From Azoarcus sp. (lineage in GTDB: Bacteria > Pseudomonadota > Gammaproteobacteria > Burkholderiales > Rhodocyclaceae), in the NCBI GenBank assembly GCA_020725025.1, contig DYFV01000014.1, positions 17,097-81,096 of the forward strand: 64,000 nt of DNA. The letters are read 5' to 3'. Shown one piece after another: positions 8,432-17,107 of the stretch. Below the pieces are notes generated by a model. It did no database searches. It saw nothing but the letters and a program-made list of their open reading frames with translations, and was not told the DNA's origin. The translations under genes and the position numbers were made by a program. Position 1 is the stretch's first letter. Every line of letters begins with the position of its first letter.

Positions 8432-9367
8432 ATGGTCTGGCTGGATTCCTGGGACGCCTTCGTCAAGACGGTCGAGTCCGGCAGCATGGCGGCCGCGGCA
8501 CGGCGCCTGGACTGCTCGCGGGCGCAAGTGAGCAAGCTGGTCGCCGATCTGGAGCGGGCGCTGGGAGTGCGGCTCCTGGAGCGCACCACCCGCAGGCTGA
8601 GTCTCACGCCCGGCGGCGAAGTGTTCTACCAGCACGCGCAGCGGGTGCTCGAGGAATTGCGCGAGGCGGAGCTCGCCTTGCAGAACATGCGCGATACGCC
8701 CAGCGGCGTGGTGCGCATCACCTGCTCGGTGTCCCTCGGGCGGCTGCATGTGGCGCCGCTTCTGCCGCAGCTCGCGCAGGCCTATCCGCAGCTCCACTGC
8801 GAGCTCGATCTCAACGACCGGATCGCCGACCTAGTGGACGAGGGCTTCGATCTTGCGCTGCGCATGACAGACGCGCCCTCCGAGAACGTGGTGGCGCGGC
8901 GGCTCGCGCCGATCCGCAGGGTGGTCTGCGCGAGTCCCGCCTACCTCGCAGCGATGGGGATTCCCCAGACGCCCCAGGATCTCGCGCATCACCACTGCTT
9001 CGTCTACGCCCACCCCCGAGGCGGCATGGTGTGGCGCTTTGCCGGATCCTCGGGCGAGGTAGCGGTTGCCGTGCGAGGCAAGTTCCAGGTGAACAACGCG
9101 GACGCGATCCTGGAGGCAGTGCTCCAGGGCCACGGGATCGCGATCCTGCCGACCTACCTGTGCGGGGCGGCCCTCGCCCGCGGCGCCCTGTTGCCGGTGC
9201 TCCCCGGCCACGAGCCGATCACTCCCTTCGGCCGCCACGTCTACGCCTGCTATCCGGCGAGCCGGGTGCAGCTCTCGCGGCTGCGGGTGGTGCTGCAGGC
9301 CCTCGAGCGCCATTTCGGGCCGGTGCCGCCGTGGGAGCGCTCGCCGGATTCGACCTCGGCCGGCTGA
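8432..9367 (+). CDS. LysR-family transcriptional regulator
   Basis: 311 residues from an ATG at 8432. The winged helix is 'WDAFVKTVESGSMAAAARRL' followed by 'SRAQVSKLVADLERALGVRL'. The effector domain starts with 'VRITCSVSLGRLHVAPLLPQ' and includes 'DLNDRIADLVDEGFDLALRM', typical of the large CrgA/DmlR-like LysR group. Upstream in-frame sequence (from 8303) lies in the divergent promoter region, so this ATG is preferred. It most likely controls the divergent MFS transporter gene. Confidence 0.85.
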   Translation: MVWLDSWDAFVKTVESGSMAAAARRLDCSRAQVSKLVADLERALGVRLLERTTRRLSLTPGGEVFYQHAQRVLEELREAELALQNMRDTPSGVVRITCSVSLGRLHVAPLLPQLAQAYPQLHCELDLNDRIADLVDEGFDLALRMTDAPSENVVARRLAPIRRVVCASPAYLAAMGIPQTPQDLAHHHCFVYAHPRGGMVWRFAGSSGEVAVAVRGKFQVNNADAILEAVLQGHGIAILPTYLCGAALARGALLPVLPGHEPITPFGRHVYACYPASRVQLSRLRVVLQALERHFGPVPPWERSPDSTSAG

Positions 9368-9439
9368 CTAGAGCGCAAAAACCGCTTTGTCAATATGGTC
9401 ATTGGAGTAGCGCGGTAGCGCATCGAGCCGATGGTCCGG

Positions 9440-9476
9440 GTCGCCCCCGTCCAATACATTGGAATCACGGGGCGAC
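9440..9476. promoter_or_regulatory. Nested inverted repeats upstream of the TsdA-like gene
   Basis: An outer repeat pairs GTCGCCCCCGT (9440-9450) with ACGGGGCGAC (9467-9476), allowing one bulge. It encloses a perfect 14-bp palindrome, TCCAAT-AC-ATTGGA (9450-9463). The structure ends 59 bp before the tsdA-like ATG, so it is a candidate operator or leader structure. A related half-site ATTGGA occurs near 9403-9408. Confidence 0.45.
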
Positions 9477-9535
9477 GGTGCTCCACGCGCATGCGGAACG
9501 CCCTGGATTTCCGCCATCCAGTCTGGGAGAACATC

Positions 9536-10504
9536 ATGAAAGCACTCGGCACCCTGAGCATGGCGCTGCTCGCCACCGGATTCGTCCTCGCCCCCCACCC
9601 GGTCCATGCCGCCCAGACGGCGGAATGGGCGGTGCCCGACGTGGATGCGCTGCCGAACGACAAGTTCGGCAAGCTGGTGCGGCGCGGGCGCGACATCGTG
9701 AATCGCACCTTCGCTCACGTCGGTCCCGAGGTGGCCGATCCGGCCAAGCGCTACACCGGCAACAACCTGTCGTGCAGCACCTGTCACCTCGACGCCGGCA
9801 CCAGGAAGTTCGGCAACGGCTTCGTCGGCACCTTCGCCAACTATCCGCAGTACCGTGGCCGGGAGGACGACATCCAGAGCATCGAGGACCGCATCAACGG
9901 CTGCATGGAGCGCTCCATGGCGGGCAAGCCGATGCCGGTGGACGGGCCGGAGATGCGGGCCATGGTGGCCTACTTCAAGTTCATGTCGTCCGGGGTGCCC
10001 GTGGGCACGCAGGTCGCCGGCACGGGCCTGCCCAAGATCGCCATCATCGACCGCCCCGCGGACCCGGTCCGCGGGAAGGAGGTGTACACCCAGTACTGCG
10101 CCTCGTGTCACGGCGCGGAAGGGCAGGGGGTGCGCGTGGGCAAGGCCGGCGACGCGCAGGGCTACGTCTTCCCGCCGCTGTGGGGGCCGGACAGCTACAA
10201 CAACGGCGCGGGCATGGCGCGGGTGATCATGGCCGCACGTTTCATCAAATACAACATGCCCAAGGGCGTGACCCACGAGACCCCCATCCTCGACGACGAG
10301 CAGGCCTTCGACGTGGCGGCCTACATCAACAGCCACACCCGGCCGGTGAAGGCCAACCTGGAAGCGGATTTCCCCAACCGCAAGAACAAGGTAGTGGATG
10401 CCTTCTTCCCGCCGTATCGCGAGGGGTTCACGGTGGAGCAGCACACCTACGGACCGTTCAAACCCATCATCGCGGCGCGCGAGCGCGAGCTGAACGGGAA
10501 GTAG
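9536..10504 (+). CDS. tsdA: TsdA-like dihaem cytochrome c (thiosulfate dehydrogenase/tetrathionate reductase type)
   Basis: A 322-residue periplasmic protein with signal peptide 'MKALGTLSMALLATGFVLA'. Two haem c sites are visible: CSTCH at residues 80-84 and CASCH at 188-192. 'NNLSCSTCHLDAG' and 'NGCMERSMAGKPMP' match the TsdA pattern. The latter contains the cysteine (C123) corresponding to the unusual axial Cys ligand of the active-site haem. TsdA couples two thiosulfates to tetrathionate or runs in reverse. The ATG at 9536 follows GGGAGA. It is convergent with a TtrS/TtrR-like sensor pair, which supports a thiosulfate/tetrathionate role. A generic dihaem cytochrome is the alternative. Confidence 0.75.
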   Translation: MKALGTLSMALLATGFVLAPHPVHAAQTAEWAVPDVDALPNDKFGKLVRRGRDIVNRTFAHVGPEVADPAKRYTGNNLSCSTCHLDAGTRKFGNGFVGTFANYPQYRGREDDIQSIEDRINGCMERSMAGKPMPVDGPEMRAMVAYFKFMSSGVPVGTQVAGTGLPKIAIIDRPADPVRGKEVYTQYCASCHGAEGQGVRVGKAGDAQGYVFPPLWGPDSYNNGAGMARVIMAARFIKYNMPKGVTHETPILDDEQAFDVAAYINSHTRPVKANLEADFPNRKNKVVDAFFPPYREGFTVEQHTYGPFKPIIAARERELNGK

Positions 10505-10560
10505 GCATCGCGTCGAGCACCGGCATCGCTCCCTCGCGCGCCTGTCCAGTGCGCGCTGCG

Positions 10561-10621
10561 GGAGCGCGCGGAAGCCGCGATTCGGGGCACGTACGCCGCC
10601 GTTCGCGGCTTCCGCCGCTCC
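10561..10621. terminator. Long hairpin between convergent tsdA-like and ttrR-like genes
   Basis: GGAAGCCGCGA (10570-10580) pairs with TCGCGGCTTCC (10603-10613). Outer arms GGAGCG (10561-10566) and CGCTCC (10616-10621) extend it. It lies between two convergent stops, as expected for a bidirectional terminator. There is no strong U-tract. Confidence 0.55.
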
Positions 10622-10653
10622 TGCACGGGCTTCGGTGCGGTGACGTCCGCGCC

Positions 10654-11271
10654 CTAGCCCGTCAGGTCGGGGTCGGCGCGAATCAGCACCTGGGCGAGCT
10701 CCGCCGCCGAGTGCACGCCCATCTTCTCCAGGACGTGAGCGCGGTGCACCTGCACCGTCTTGTCGCTGATCGCCAGCTCGCGGGCGATGAGCTTGTTGCT
10801 GAGCCCGCGCGCCACGAGCGCGGCCACCTCGCGCTCGCGCTGGGTGAGCGCCTCGAGCACGCGCCGGTGCTCGGCCTGACGCGAGGCCGCGGCACGGCTC
10901 CTGGCGCATTCGCGCATCGCGTGGGCGATGGCGTCCAGGAGCTGCTGGTCGCGGAAGGGTTTCTCGATGAAGTCGGTGGCGCCGTCCTTCATCGCCTGGA
11001 CCGCCATGGACACGTCCCCGTGGCCGGTGATGAAGATGATGGGCAGGGCCGGCAGACGGCGGCGCAGCACCTGCTGCAGCTCCAGGCCGCTCATGGTGGG
11101 CATGCGGATGTCGAGGATCAGGCAGCCGCAGGGGTCGTCGCGCAGCGAGGCGAGGAAATCCTCCGCGCTCGCGCAGGCCTCGGTCCGCCAGCCCACCGAT
11201 TCGGCCAGGAACACGATCGAGCGGCGCGTCGCCGCGTCGTCGTCGACCACGTATACCGTCATCTCCGTCAT
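10654..11271 (-). CDS. ttrR: FixJ/TtrR-type response regulator
   Basis: 205 residues: a receiver domain (about 1-120) and a LuxR-type helix-turn-helix (about 140-200). The phosphoacceptor is in 'LILDIRMPTMSG', the conserved threonine in 'IIFITGHGD', and the lysine in 'DFIEKPF'. The output helix carries 'LTQREREVAALVARGLSNK'. This is the FixJ/TtrR architecture. It is encoded 19 bp downstream of a sensor kinase with a PhnD-like input domain, so the two form an operon. TtrR is inferred from that sensor architecture and from the neighbouring TsdA-like gene. A generic FixJ family regulator is the fallback call. Confidence 0.75.
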   Translation of the reverse strand: MTEMTVYVVDDDAATRRSIVFLAESVGWRTEACASAEDFLASLRDDPCGCLILDIRMPTMSGLELQQVLRRRLPALPIIFITGHGDVSMAVQAMKDGATDFIEKPFRDQQLLDAIAHAMRECARSRAAASRQAEHRRVLEALTQREREVAALVARGLSNKLIARELAISDKTVQVHRAHVLEKMGVHSAAELAQVLIRADPDLTG

Positions 11272-11290
11272 CGCGTCTCCTCGGATTTGA

Positions 11291-13108
11291 TCAACGTTCC
11301 AGCGGCACGGCGGGCGCGTCGCGCTCGGGTGCGGGTGCCGCGGCGTCCGGCGCGGGCAGGGTGAAGCACATGGTCAGGCCGCGGCCTGCCGGGTTGGGCT
11401 CGGCCCACAGGTGGCCGCCGTGAGCTTCGACGATGCGCTTGCAGATGGTGAGGCCCAGACCCATGCCGTCCGGCTTGGTGGTGAAGAAGGGCTGGAAGAG
11501 ACGCTCGCGTTGCCGGGCGTCGAGCCCGCAGCCGTTGTCGGTAACGCAGACGCGGTAGACCGCGCCCTCGCGCCCGCAAGTGACGAGGATGTTGCGTTCG
11601 CGCTGCGGCAGCTCCTGCAGCGCATCGAGGGCGTTCTTGAGCAGGTTGAGCAGCACCTGCTCGATCTGGAGCCGGTCGCCCACTACGGCGGCGTCAGCGT
11701 CGAGCCGCGTCTCCACCCGCGGCGCGCGCGCTCCGACGCCCTCGAAAAGGCGCAGCGCATTCCGGACCGCATCGGGCAGGCGGAACGCCTCGCGGGTGCC
11801 TTCGCGCTTCTGCGAGAAGGCGCGGATGTGCTGCATGATGGCGCGCGCCCGCTCGGCCTGCTCGGCGATCTCCCGGCTCGCGTCGAGCAGAGGCTCGGAC
11901 TCCAGCCGTCCGGCCTCGATGCGCCGCTCCATGCCGCGGGCGAAGTTGCCGATCGCGGACAGGGGCTGGTTGAGCTCGTGGGCGAGCATGCTGGAGAGTT
12001 CGCCGAGGATGCCCAGGCGCGCGAGATGGTCGAGCTTCTCCTGGCCCTCCCGGGCCGCGCGCTCGGCGGCTTCGCGCGCGGCGAGCGCATCGCGCAGCGC
12101 ACCGGTGCGCACGTGGACCAGGTGCTCCACGCGCACCGTGTGGACCACCCAGCCCAGCGCGAGCAGGCCCCCGATCGCCAGCCACCAGCGGTAGCGCAGC
12201 AGGAAGGCCTGCAGCGTCTGCTCCCGCAGGTAGGCGTAGGGACCGACCTGGAGCTCGCGGAAGAGCTCGTGCACGGACTGGTAATCGGTGGGCACCGTCC
12301 AGCTGATGCCGCCGGGCGTGGCCGGCATCGCCAGCAGGGCGGTCGCGACCCGCTTGGAGAGCGCGTGGGGCGTGTCCCTGAGGGCCGCGATCGGCCAGTC
12401 CGGATAGAGCGCGGTGGATCGGAGGCAGGGGAAGCTGTCGTCGGCCGGGACGTTCAGCACGGCGAAGTCGGCGAGCCGGATCTCGCCGCGGCGCGCCATG
12501 TTCTCCAGCAGGCAGGCGCGCACCACGCCCGCGTCGGCCTCGCCACGCTCCACCGCGCGCACGATCTCCTGCAGCGGAAACCCGACGAAGGCGAGCGGCC
12601 GGAAATCGCGTGAAGGCTCCACGCCCGCGCCGCGCATCGCGTGCCAGGCGATGCGGAAGCCGCCGAAGGCGTCCTCGCGCACCGCATGCACCCGCTTGCC
12701 GACGAGGTCCTCGAAGCTGCGCAGGTCGGCGCGATCGGCGCGCACGACCACCGCCGAGGCGATCGCCTCGGTGGGCGATATCGCCCGGGTGTCTTCCAGG
12801 GTGGCGATGCGGTGAGCGCCGTAGCTCGCCTCCAGCTCCACGTAATGGCCGCTGTTGGTGATGACGAAGTCGACTTCCGCGCGCGCGACGGCCTCGCGCA
12901 GGCCGGCGAGGTCGAAATAATGCAGCTGGAAGCGGGTGTCGGGGACGGCCGCATCCAGGTAGGTGATGACGCGGTCCCAGTCCCGGGAGGCCTCCTCGGC
13001 GCCTTCCGGAGCCAGGATCCCGATGGTGGCGCTCGCCTGGGCGAGGCAGGAGACGGGGGCGAGAAGCAGGGCGGCTGCGCATGCGAGCCGGCGCAGGCTG
13101 CTCAGCAT
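11291..13108 (-). CDS. ttrS: TtrS-like sensor histidine kinase with periplasmic PhnD-type ligand domain
   Basis: 605 residues. After a signal peptide ('CAAALLLAPVSCLA'), residues ~25-290 form a PhnD-like periplasmic binding domain ('FVITNSGHYVELEASYGAHR', 'VGKRVHAVREDAFGG'). A membrane helix near 310-330 ('WWLAIGGLLALGWVV') precedes the kinase core. The phospho-acceptor is in 'SSMLAHELNQPLSAIGNFA' and the ATPase boxes are 'NLLKNALDAL', 'DNGCGLD' and 'GMGLGLTICKRIV'. This is the layout of TtrS, the tetrathionate sensor. The ligand here is inferred: thiosulfate or tetrathionate, given the adjacent TsdA-like gene. Confidence 0.75.
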   Translation of the reverse strand: MLSSLRRLACAAALLLAPVSCLAQASATIGILAPEGAEEASRDWDRVITYLDAAVPDTRFQLHYFDLAGLREAVARAEVDFVITNSGHYVELEASYGAHRIATLEDTRAISPTEAIASAVVVRADRADLRSFEDLVGKRVHAVREDAFGGFRIAWHAMRGAGVEPSRDFRPLAFVGFPLQEIVRAVERGEADAGVVRACLLENMARRGEIRLADFAVLNVPADDSFPCLRSTALYPDWPIAALRDTPHALSKRVATALLAMPATPGGISWTVPTDYQSVHELFRELQVGPYAYLREQTLQAFLLRYRWWLAIGGLLALGWVVHTVRVEHLVHVRTGALRDALAAREAAERAAREGQEKLDHLARLGILGELSSMLAHELNQPLSAIGNFARGMERRIEAGRLESEPLLDASREIAEQAERARAIMQHIRAFSQKREGTREAFRLPDAVRNALRLFEGVGARAPRVETRLDADAAVVGDRLQIEQVLLNLLKNALDALQELPQRERNILVTCGREGAVYRVCVTDNGCGLDARQRERLFQPFFTTKPDGMGLGLTICKRIVEAHGGHLWAEPNPAGRGLTMCFTLPAPDAAAPAPERDAPAVPLER

Positions 13109-13286
13109 GGTGGCCGCGCCCCCCGTGGCCTCATGGACTGCTCCCCTGGACGATCCGTTCGCACGCGGCTGTCGTGCGGCGTGCGGTCCGTCATGCCCCC
13201 TTGCATGACGAGAGGGATGATACGCCGCTTCCTTCGTGCGCGCTGCGCGACGATGCGGAGGGCCGCATCGGCCGCTTCTCGACGGC

Positions 13287-14174
13287 TCATGTGGGACTGG
13301 TGAGGAAGCCCGCCGGTCGGCGGCGCCGGGAGCCGTGGCTGCGGGCGTAGACCTGGGTGAACTCTGCGCCGAGCAGGAACACCAGGCTGGAGTAGTAGAC
13401 CCACACGATCACCACCACGAAGGTGCCGGCCGCGCCGTAGGACGAGGCGAGCGCCGTCTTGCCGATGTAGAGGCCGATCAGCGTCTTGCCGATGGTGAAC
13501 AGCAGCGATGTGACCAGGGCACCGATCCAGACGTCGTTCCAGGCGATGTTCACGCTCGGCAGGATCTTGAAGATCATGGCGAAGAGCAGGGTGATCACGG
13601 CGAAGGAGACCAGCACGTTCACGGCGTGCAGGAGCCACGCCGCGTCGCCGAAGCTCCCGGCCCACCATTTGCCCAGGGCGGCGATCGCCGCGCTGGCGAG
13701 CAGCGAGACCATGAGCAGGAAGCCGATGGCGAGCACCATCCCGAAGGAGAGCAGCCGCGCGCGCAGGAAGCCCCCGATCCCGCTGTTCTGCTCGGCGGGC
13801 GGCACCTTCCATACCACGTCCAGGTCGCTCTGCAGCTCGGCGAACACCGTCGTCGCGCCGATCACCAGGGTGACGACGCCTACGAGGGTGCCCACGATCC
13901 CGCCTCCCGGGTCGCGGGCCGCCTCCAGCACGGTCTGGATGCCCTGGGCGCCGGTGTCGCCCACCATGCCGCCGAACTGCTCGACGACGGCCCCCCGTGC
14001 CGCTTCCTCCCCGAAGATGAGCCCCGCCAGCGCGATCACGATGAGAAGCAGGGGGGCGAGGGAGAACACCGTGTAGAAGGCGATCGCCGCACCCATGCTG
14101 GTCGCCCGGTCCGCCACCCATTCATCGGCCGCCTGTCTGGCCAGCCGCCACAGCTCTCTCGCTGAAGCTCGCAC
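13287..14174 (-). CDS. YihY/BrkB-family inner-membrane protein
   Basis: 295 residues. The family signature is 'RATSMGAAIAFYTVFSLAPLLLIVIALAG' near residue 25-50 (split here for length: 'RATSMGAAIAFYTVFSLAP', 'LLLIVIALAG'). 'LLFAMIFKILPSVNIAWND' and 'GAAGTFVVVIVWVYYSSLVF' occur in later helices, and 'LLGAEFTQVYA' marks the C-terminal region. Six membrane segments are expected. The older annotation 'ribonuclease BN' is incorrect for this family, and its molecular function is unsettled. Nothing in the neighbours fixes its role. Confidence 0.88.
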   Translation of the reverse strand: MRASARELWRLARQAADEWVADRATSMGAAIAFYTVFSLAPLLLIVIALAGLIFGEEAARGAVVEQFGGMVGDTGAQGIQTVLEAARDPGGGIVGTLVGVVTLVIGATTVFAELQSDLDVVWKVPPAEQNSGIGGFLRARLLSFGMVLAIGFLLMVSLLASAAIAALGKWWAGSFGDAAWLLHAVNVLVSFAVITLLFAMIFKILPSVNIAWNDVWIGALVTSLLFTIGKTLIGLYIGKTALASSYGAAGTFVVVIVWVYYSSLVFLLGAEFTQVYARSHGSRRRRPAGFLTSPT

Positions 14175-14248
14175 CTCTCACCTCGAGTGGGCAATCGTCG
14201 CGCTGCCGCGGGCAAAACGCGTGCCCTGACGGGCCGCGGCGCGATCGC

Positions 14249-17107
14249 TCAGGCCGGCAGCCGCGCCTGGTCCCAGCGCTCGAGCAGCACCTCGAACTCC
14301 TGCCCGGGCAGCGGCCGGGCGTAGAGGTAGCCCTGGCCGAGGTCACAGCCGAGCTGGGCCAGAAACTCTGCCTGGCTGCGGGTCTCCACGCCCTCGGCCA
14401 CGGTGTGCAAGCCCATGGTCTTCGCCACCGTGACGATGGCCGAGACGATGCTCTCGTCCTCGGGGGAGGCGCCGATGTCGGCTACGAAGGAGCGATCGAT
14501 CTTGAGGAGATGGATGGGCAGGCGCTTGAGGTAGCCGAAGCTCGAGTAGCCGGTGCCGAAATCGTCGATGGCGATGGTGATGCCGAGCCGTACCAGCGCG
14601 CCGAGAATCTCGATCGCCTGCTCCGGCTCGGTCATCACCATGGATTCGGTGACCTCCAGCTGCAGCCAGTGCGGTTCGAGGCCGTGGCGCTCCAGGGTGT
14701 CCCGCACCCGGGTGGCGAAATCGGGATCGGCCAGCTGGCGCGCCGACACGTTCACCGCCACGGGGCCGTCGACGATGCCCCGATCGACCCACTGCCGCAT
14801 CTGGCGGCACGACTTCTCCAGGACGAGGTCGCCGATCTCCCGGATGAGGCCGGTCTCCTCGGCCACGGGGATGAACTCCGCCGGGGAGACCAGCCCGTGC
14901 TCCGGGTCCCGCCAGCGCACGAGCGCCTCCATGCCGTGGATGGCGCCGTCCCGCAGGTCCACCTTTGGCTGGTAGAACACCTCGAACCGGTCCTCGTCGA
15001 GGGCGCGCCACATGCGGGCTTCCAGCTGAAGCCGATCGACGGCGCGCGAGTTCATGTGGCGGTCGAAGAAGCGGAAGGTGCCGCGCCCGGCCGCCTTGGC
15101 CTCGTACATCGCCGTATCGGCGTTGCGCAGCAGGGTATCGGCGTCTTCCCCGTCCTGCGGATACACGCTGATGCCGATGCTCGCACCCACATAGACGTGC
15201 TGCCCGCCGATCTCGAAGCCTTCGCCGACGGCGGCCACGATCTTCTCGGCCACGTGCGCGATGTCGGTGACGGCGGGGAAGCCCGGGAGGACCATCACGA
15301 ACTCGTCGCCGCCCTGGCGGGCCACCGTGTCGGTGGTCCGGAGGCAATTGCCGACCCGGGCTGCGGCGAGCTTGAGGAGGTCGTCGCCGGCGCGGTGACC
15401 GAGGCTGTCGTTCACGAGCTTGAAGCGGTCCAGGTCGAGGAACATGACCGCGACTCCGTTGCCGGTGCGGTGCGCGGTCCCGATGGCCTGGTGCAGGCGG
15501 TCCTCGAGCAGCAGCCGGTTGGGCAGGCCGGTCAGCGCGTCGTGATAGGCCTGATAGCGGATCCACTCGTCCTTGCGATGCATCTCGGTCAGGTCTCCGA
15601 TCACCGCGACCCGTCGCTTCGGCCTTCCGCTGGAGTCGGCGATGGTGCTGATGCTCGTCCACTGCGGATAGAGCTCACCGTTCTTGCGCCGATTCCAGAT
15701 CTCGCCCTGCCAGTGGCCGGTCCTCGTCAGGGTCTGCCACAGCCTGTCGTAGAAGGCCTCGTCGTGCCGCTCCGAATGCAGGAGGCTCGGCCTGCGGCCG
15801 ATCGCCTCGTCGGCCGGGTAGCCGGTGATGGCGGTGAAGGCGGGGTTGACCATGAGGATCGTTCCGCCGGGATCGGTCACCATGATCCCTTCCGCCGTGT
15901 TGGCGAAGACGCTCGCCGCGAGCTCCAGGGCATCCTCGATCCGCTTCTGCTCCGTGATGTCCTGCAGGATGCCGATCAGGCGGGGCGATTCGCCGTCGTC
16001 CTCGGACAGGCGTTCGACCTCCTGGCGCAACAGGCGCACGCTCCCGTCGTCGCGCGGGACGCGGAACTGGGCCGCGCGCACCGCGCCGCCCTGGCGGGCC
16101 TCGGCGAGCTGGTTCTCGAGCAGCGGCCGGTCTTCCGGATGCAGCGCCGCGCGCAGGTCGGCGAGCGATGCGCGGGGCCACTTCCCCGCAGGGCGGGCCA
16201 CGCCCAGCAGGTGATAGACCTCGTCGGACCAGCCCATCTCGTCTTCGCCCCAGGTCCATTCCCAGCTTCCCAGGTCTGCGACCTGCTGGGCGCGGCCGAG
16301 ATGGGCGCGGCTCTCCTGAAGCGCCTGCTCGCTCGCCCTGCTTTGCAGGAGCGCGATCTCCTTTTCGGTGAGTGCCCGGCTGATCTCCTCGTGCGAGGCG
16401 AGAAGCGCCTCGCGGCGATCGCGCAGGTTGCGGCGCATGCGCTCCACGTCGGCGGCCAGGCAATCGATCTCGTCGCCGCGCGGAGAGGGGAAGACCCTGG
16501 CCAGCTCGAGGGGGCGCTCCAGATCGTCGTCGGCCAGGCGCCGCGCCTGGCTGGCGATTCTCTGCACCGGGTCGGTGATCATGCGCCGCACCAACAGCAC
16601 GATGAGCGCTGCGACGAGGGCGGTCTTCAACCCGTTGAGGAGCAGCACGAACCACAGGCGCTCCCAGGTGCGCTGCAGGGGGCCGTCGAGGCTGGCGCTC
16701 ACCTCCAGCACCCCGATGTCCACCTGTTGGCCGCGGAAGTCCTGTACCAGCGGGAAGCGGCGCGCCATTTCCTGGGAGGCGCCCGGCTGGCCGCTCTCCG
16801 CGAAGACCTCGCCCTCGACCAGTACCCGCGCGGAGGCGAAATCCGGCAGGCTGTGTATGCCGTCGAGGAGAACCTGCACCCGGGCGCGGTCGGTGAGCCA
16901 GACGTTCTGCACCACGCTCGGCAGATAGGCGTTCTCGATCTCGGCGAAGCGGGCGTGGATGTCGTCCACGTCCCGCTCGAACTCCAGGTACAGCTGGGCG
17001 GCGGTGATGAAGAGGGCGATCAGGGCGCTGGTCAGGACGATGAGCTGGACCAGCCGGGTCGCGAGGCGGCGGCGAGGGGCTGGCGGCTCGGCGGCATCCG
17101 GCCTCAT
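14249..17107 (-). CDS. Membrane PAS-PAS-GGDEF-EAL protein (c-di-GMP turnover)
   Basis: 952 residues from an ATG at 17107 that overlaps the stop of the upstream binding-protein gene (ATGA). Two membrane helices (about 17-40 and 165-190) flank a periplasmic sensor region. A HAMP-like segment, two PAS domains (about 330-450 and 450-570), GGDEF and EAL follow. The cyclase motif 'RQGGDEF' is intact, with an RTTD inhibitory site five residues upstream. The phosphodiesterase side has 'MEALVRW' and loop 6 'DDFGTGYSS'. Both activities are therefore possible. The input is probably the co-encoded binding protein. A longer in-frame extension upstream overlaps that gene and was rejected. Confidence 0.9.
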   Translation of the reverse strand: MRPDAAEPPAPRRRLATRLVQLIVLTSALIALFITAAQLYLEFERDVDDIHARFAEIENAYLPSVVQNVWLTDRARVQVLLDGIHSLPDFASARVLVEGEVFAESGQPGASQEMARRFPLVQDFRGQQVDIGVLEVSASLDGPLQRTWERLWFVLLLNGLKTALVAALIVLLVRRMITDPVQRIASQARRLADDDLERPLELARVFPSPRGDEIDCLAADVERMRRNLRDRREALLASHEEISRALTEKEIALLQSRASEQALQESRAHLGRAQQVADLGSWEWTWGEDEMGWSDEVYHLLGVARPAGKWPRASLADLRAALHPEDRPLLENQLAEARQGGAVRAAQFRVPRDDGSVRLLRQEVERLSEDDGESPRLIGILQDITEQKRIEDALELAASVFANTAEGIMVTDPGGTILMVNPAFTAITGYPADEAIGRRPSLLHSERHDEAFYDRLWQTLTRTGHWQGEIWNRRKNGELYPQWTSISTIADSSGRPKRRVAVIGDLTEMHRKDEWIRYQAYHDALTGLPNRLLLEDRLHQAIGTAHRTGNGVAVMFLDLDRFKLVNDSLGHRAGDDLLKLAAARVGNCLRTTDTVARQGGDEFVMVLPGFPAVTDIAHVAEKIVAAVGEGFEIGGQHVYVGASIGISVYPQDGEDADTLLRNADTAMYEAKAAGRGTFRFFDRHMNSRAVDRLQLEARMWRALDEDRFEVFYQPKVDLRDGAIHGMEALVRWRDPEHGLVSPAEFIPVAEETGLIREIGDLVLEKSCRQMRQWVDRGIVDGPVAVNVSARQLADPDFATRVRDTLERHGLEPHWLQLEVTESMVMTEPEQAIEILGALVRLGITIAIDDFGTGYSSFGYLKRLPIHLLKIDRSFVADIGASPEDESIVSAIVTVAKTMGLHTVAEGVETRSQAEFLAQLGCDLGQGYLYARPLPGQEFEVLLERWDQARLPA

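Noticed and set aside
13287..14174. Ribonuclease BN
   Set aside because: This is the YihY/BrkB membrane family. The RNase BN name belongs to an unrelated enzyme, and no nuclease motif is present.
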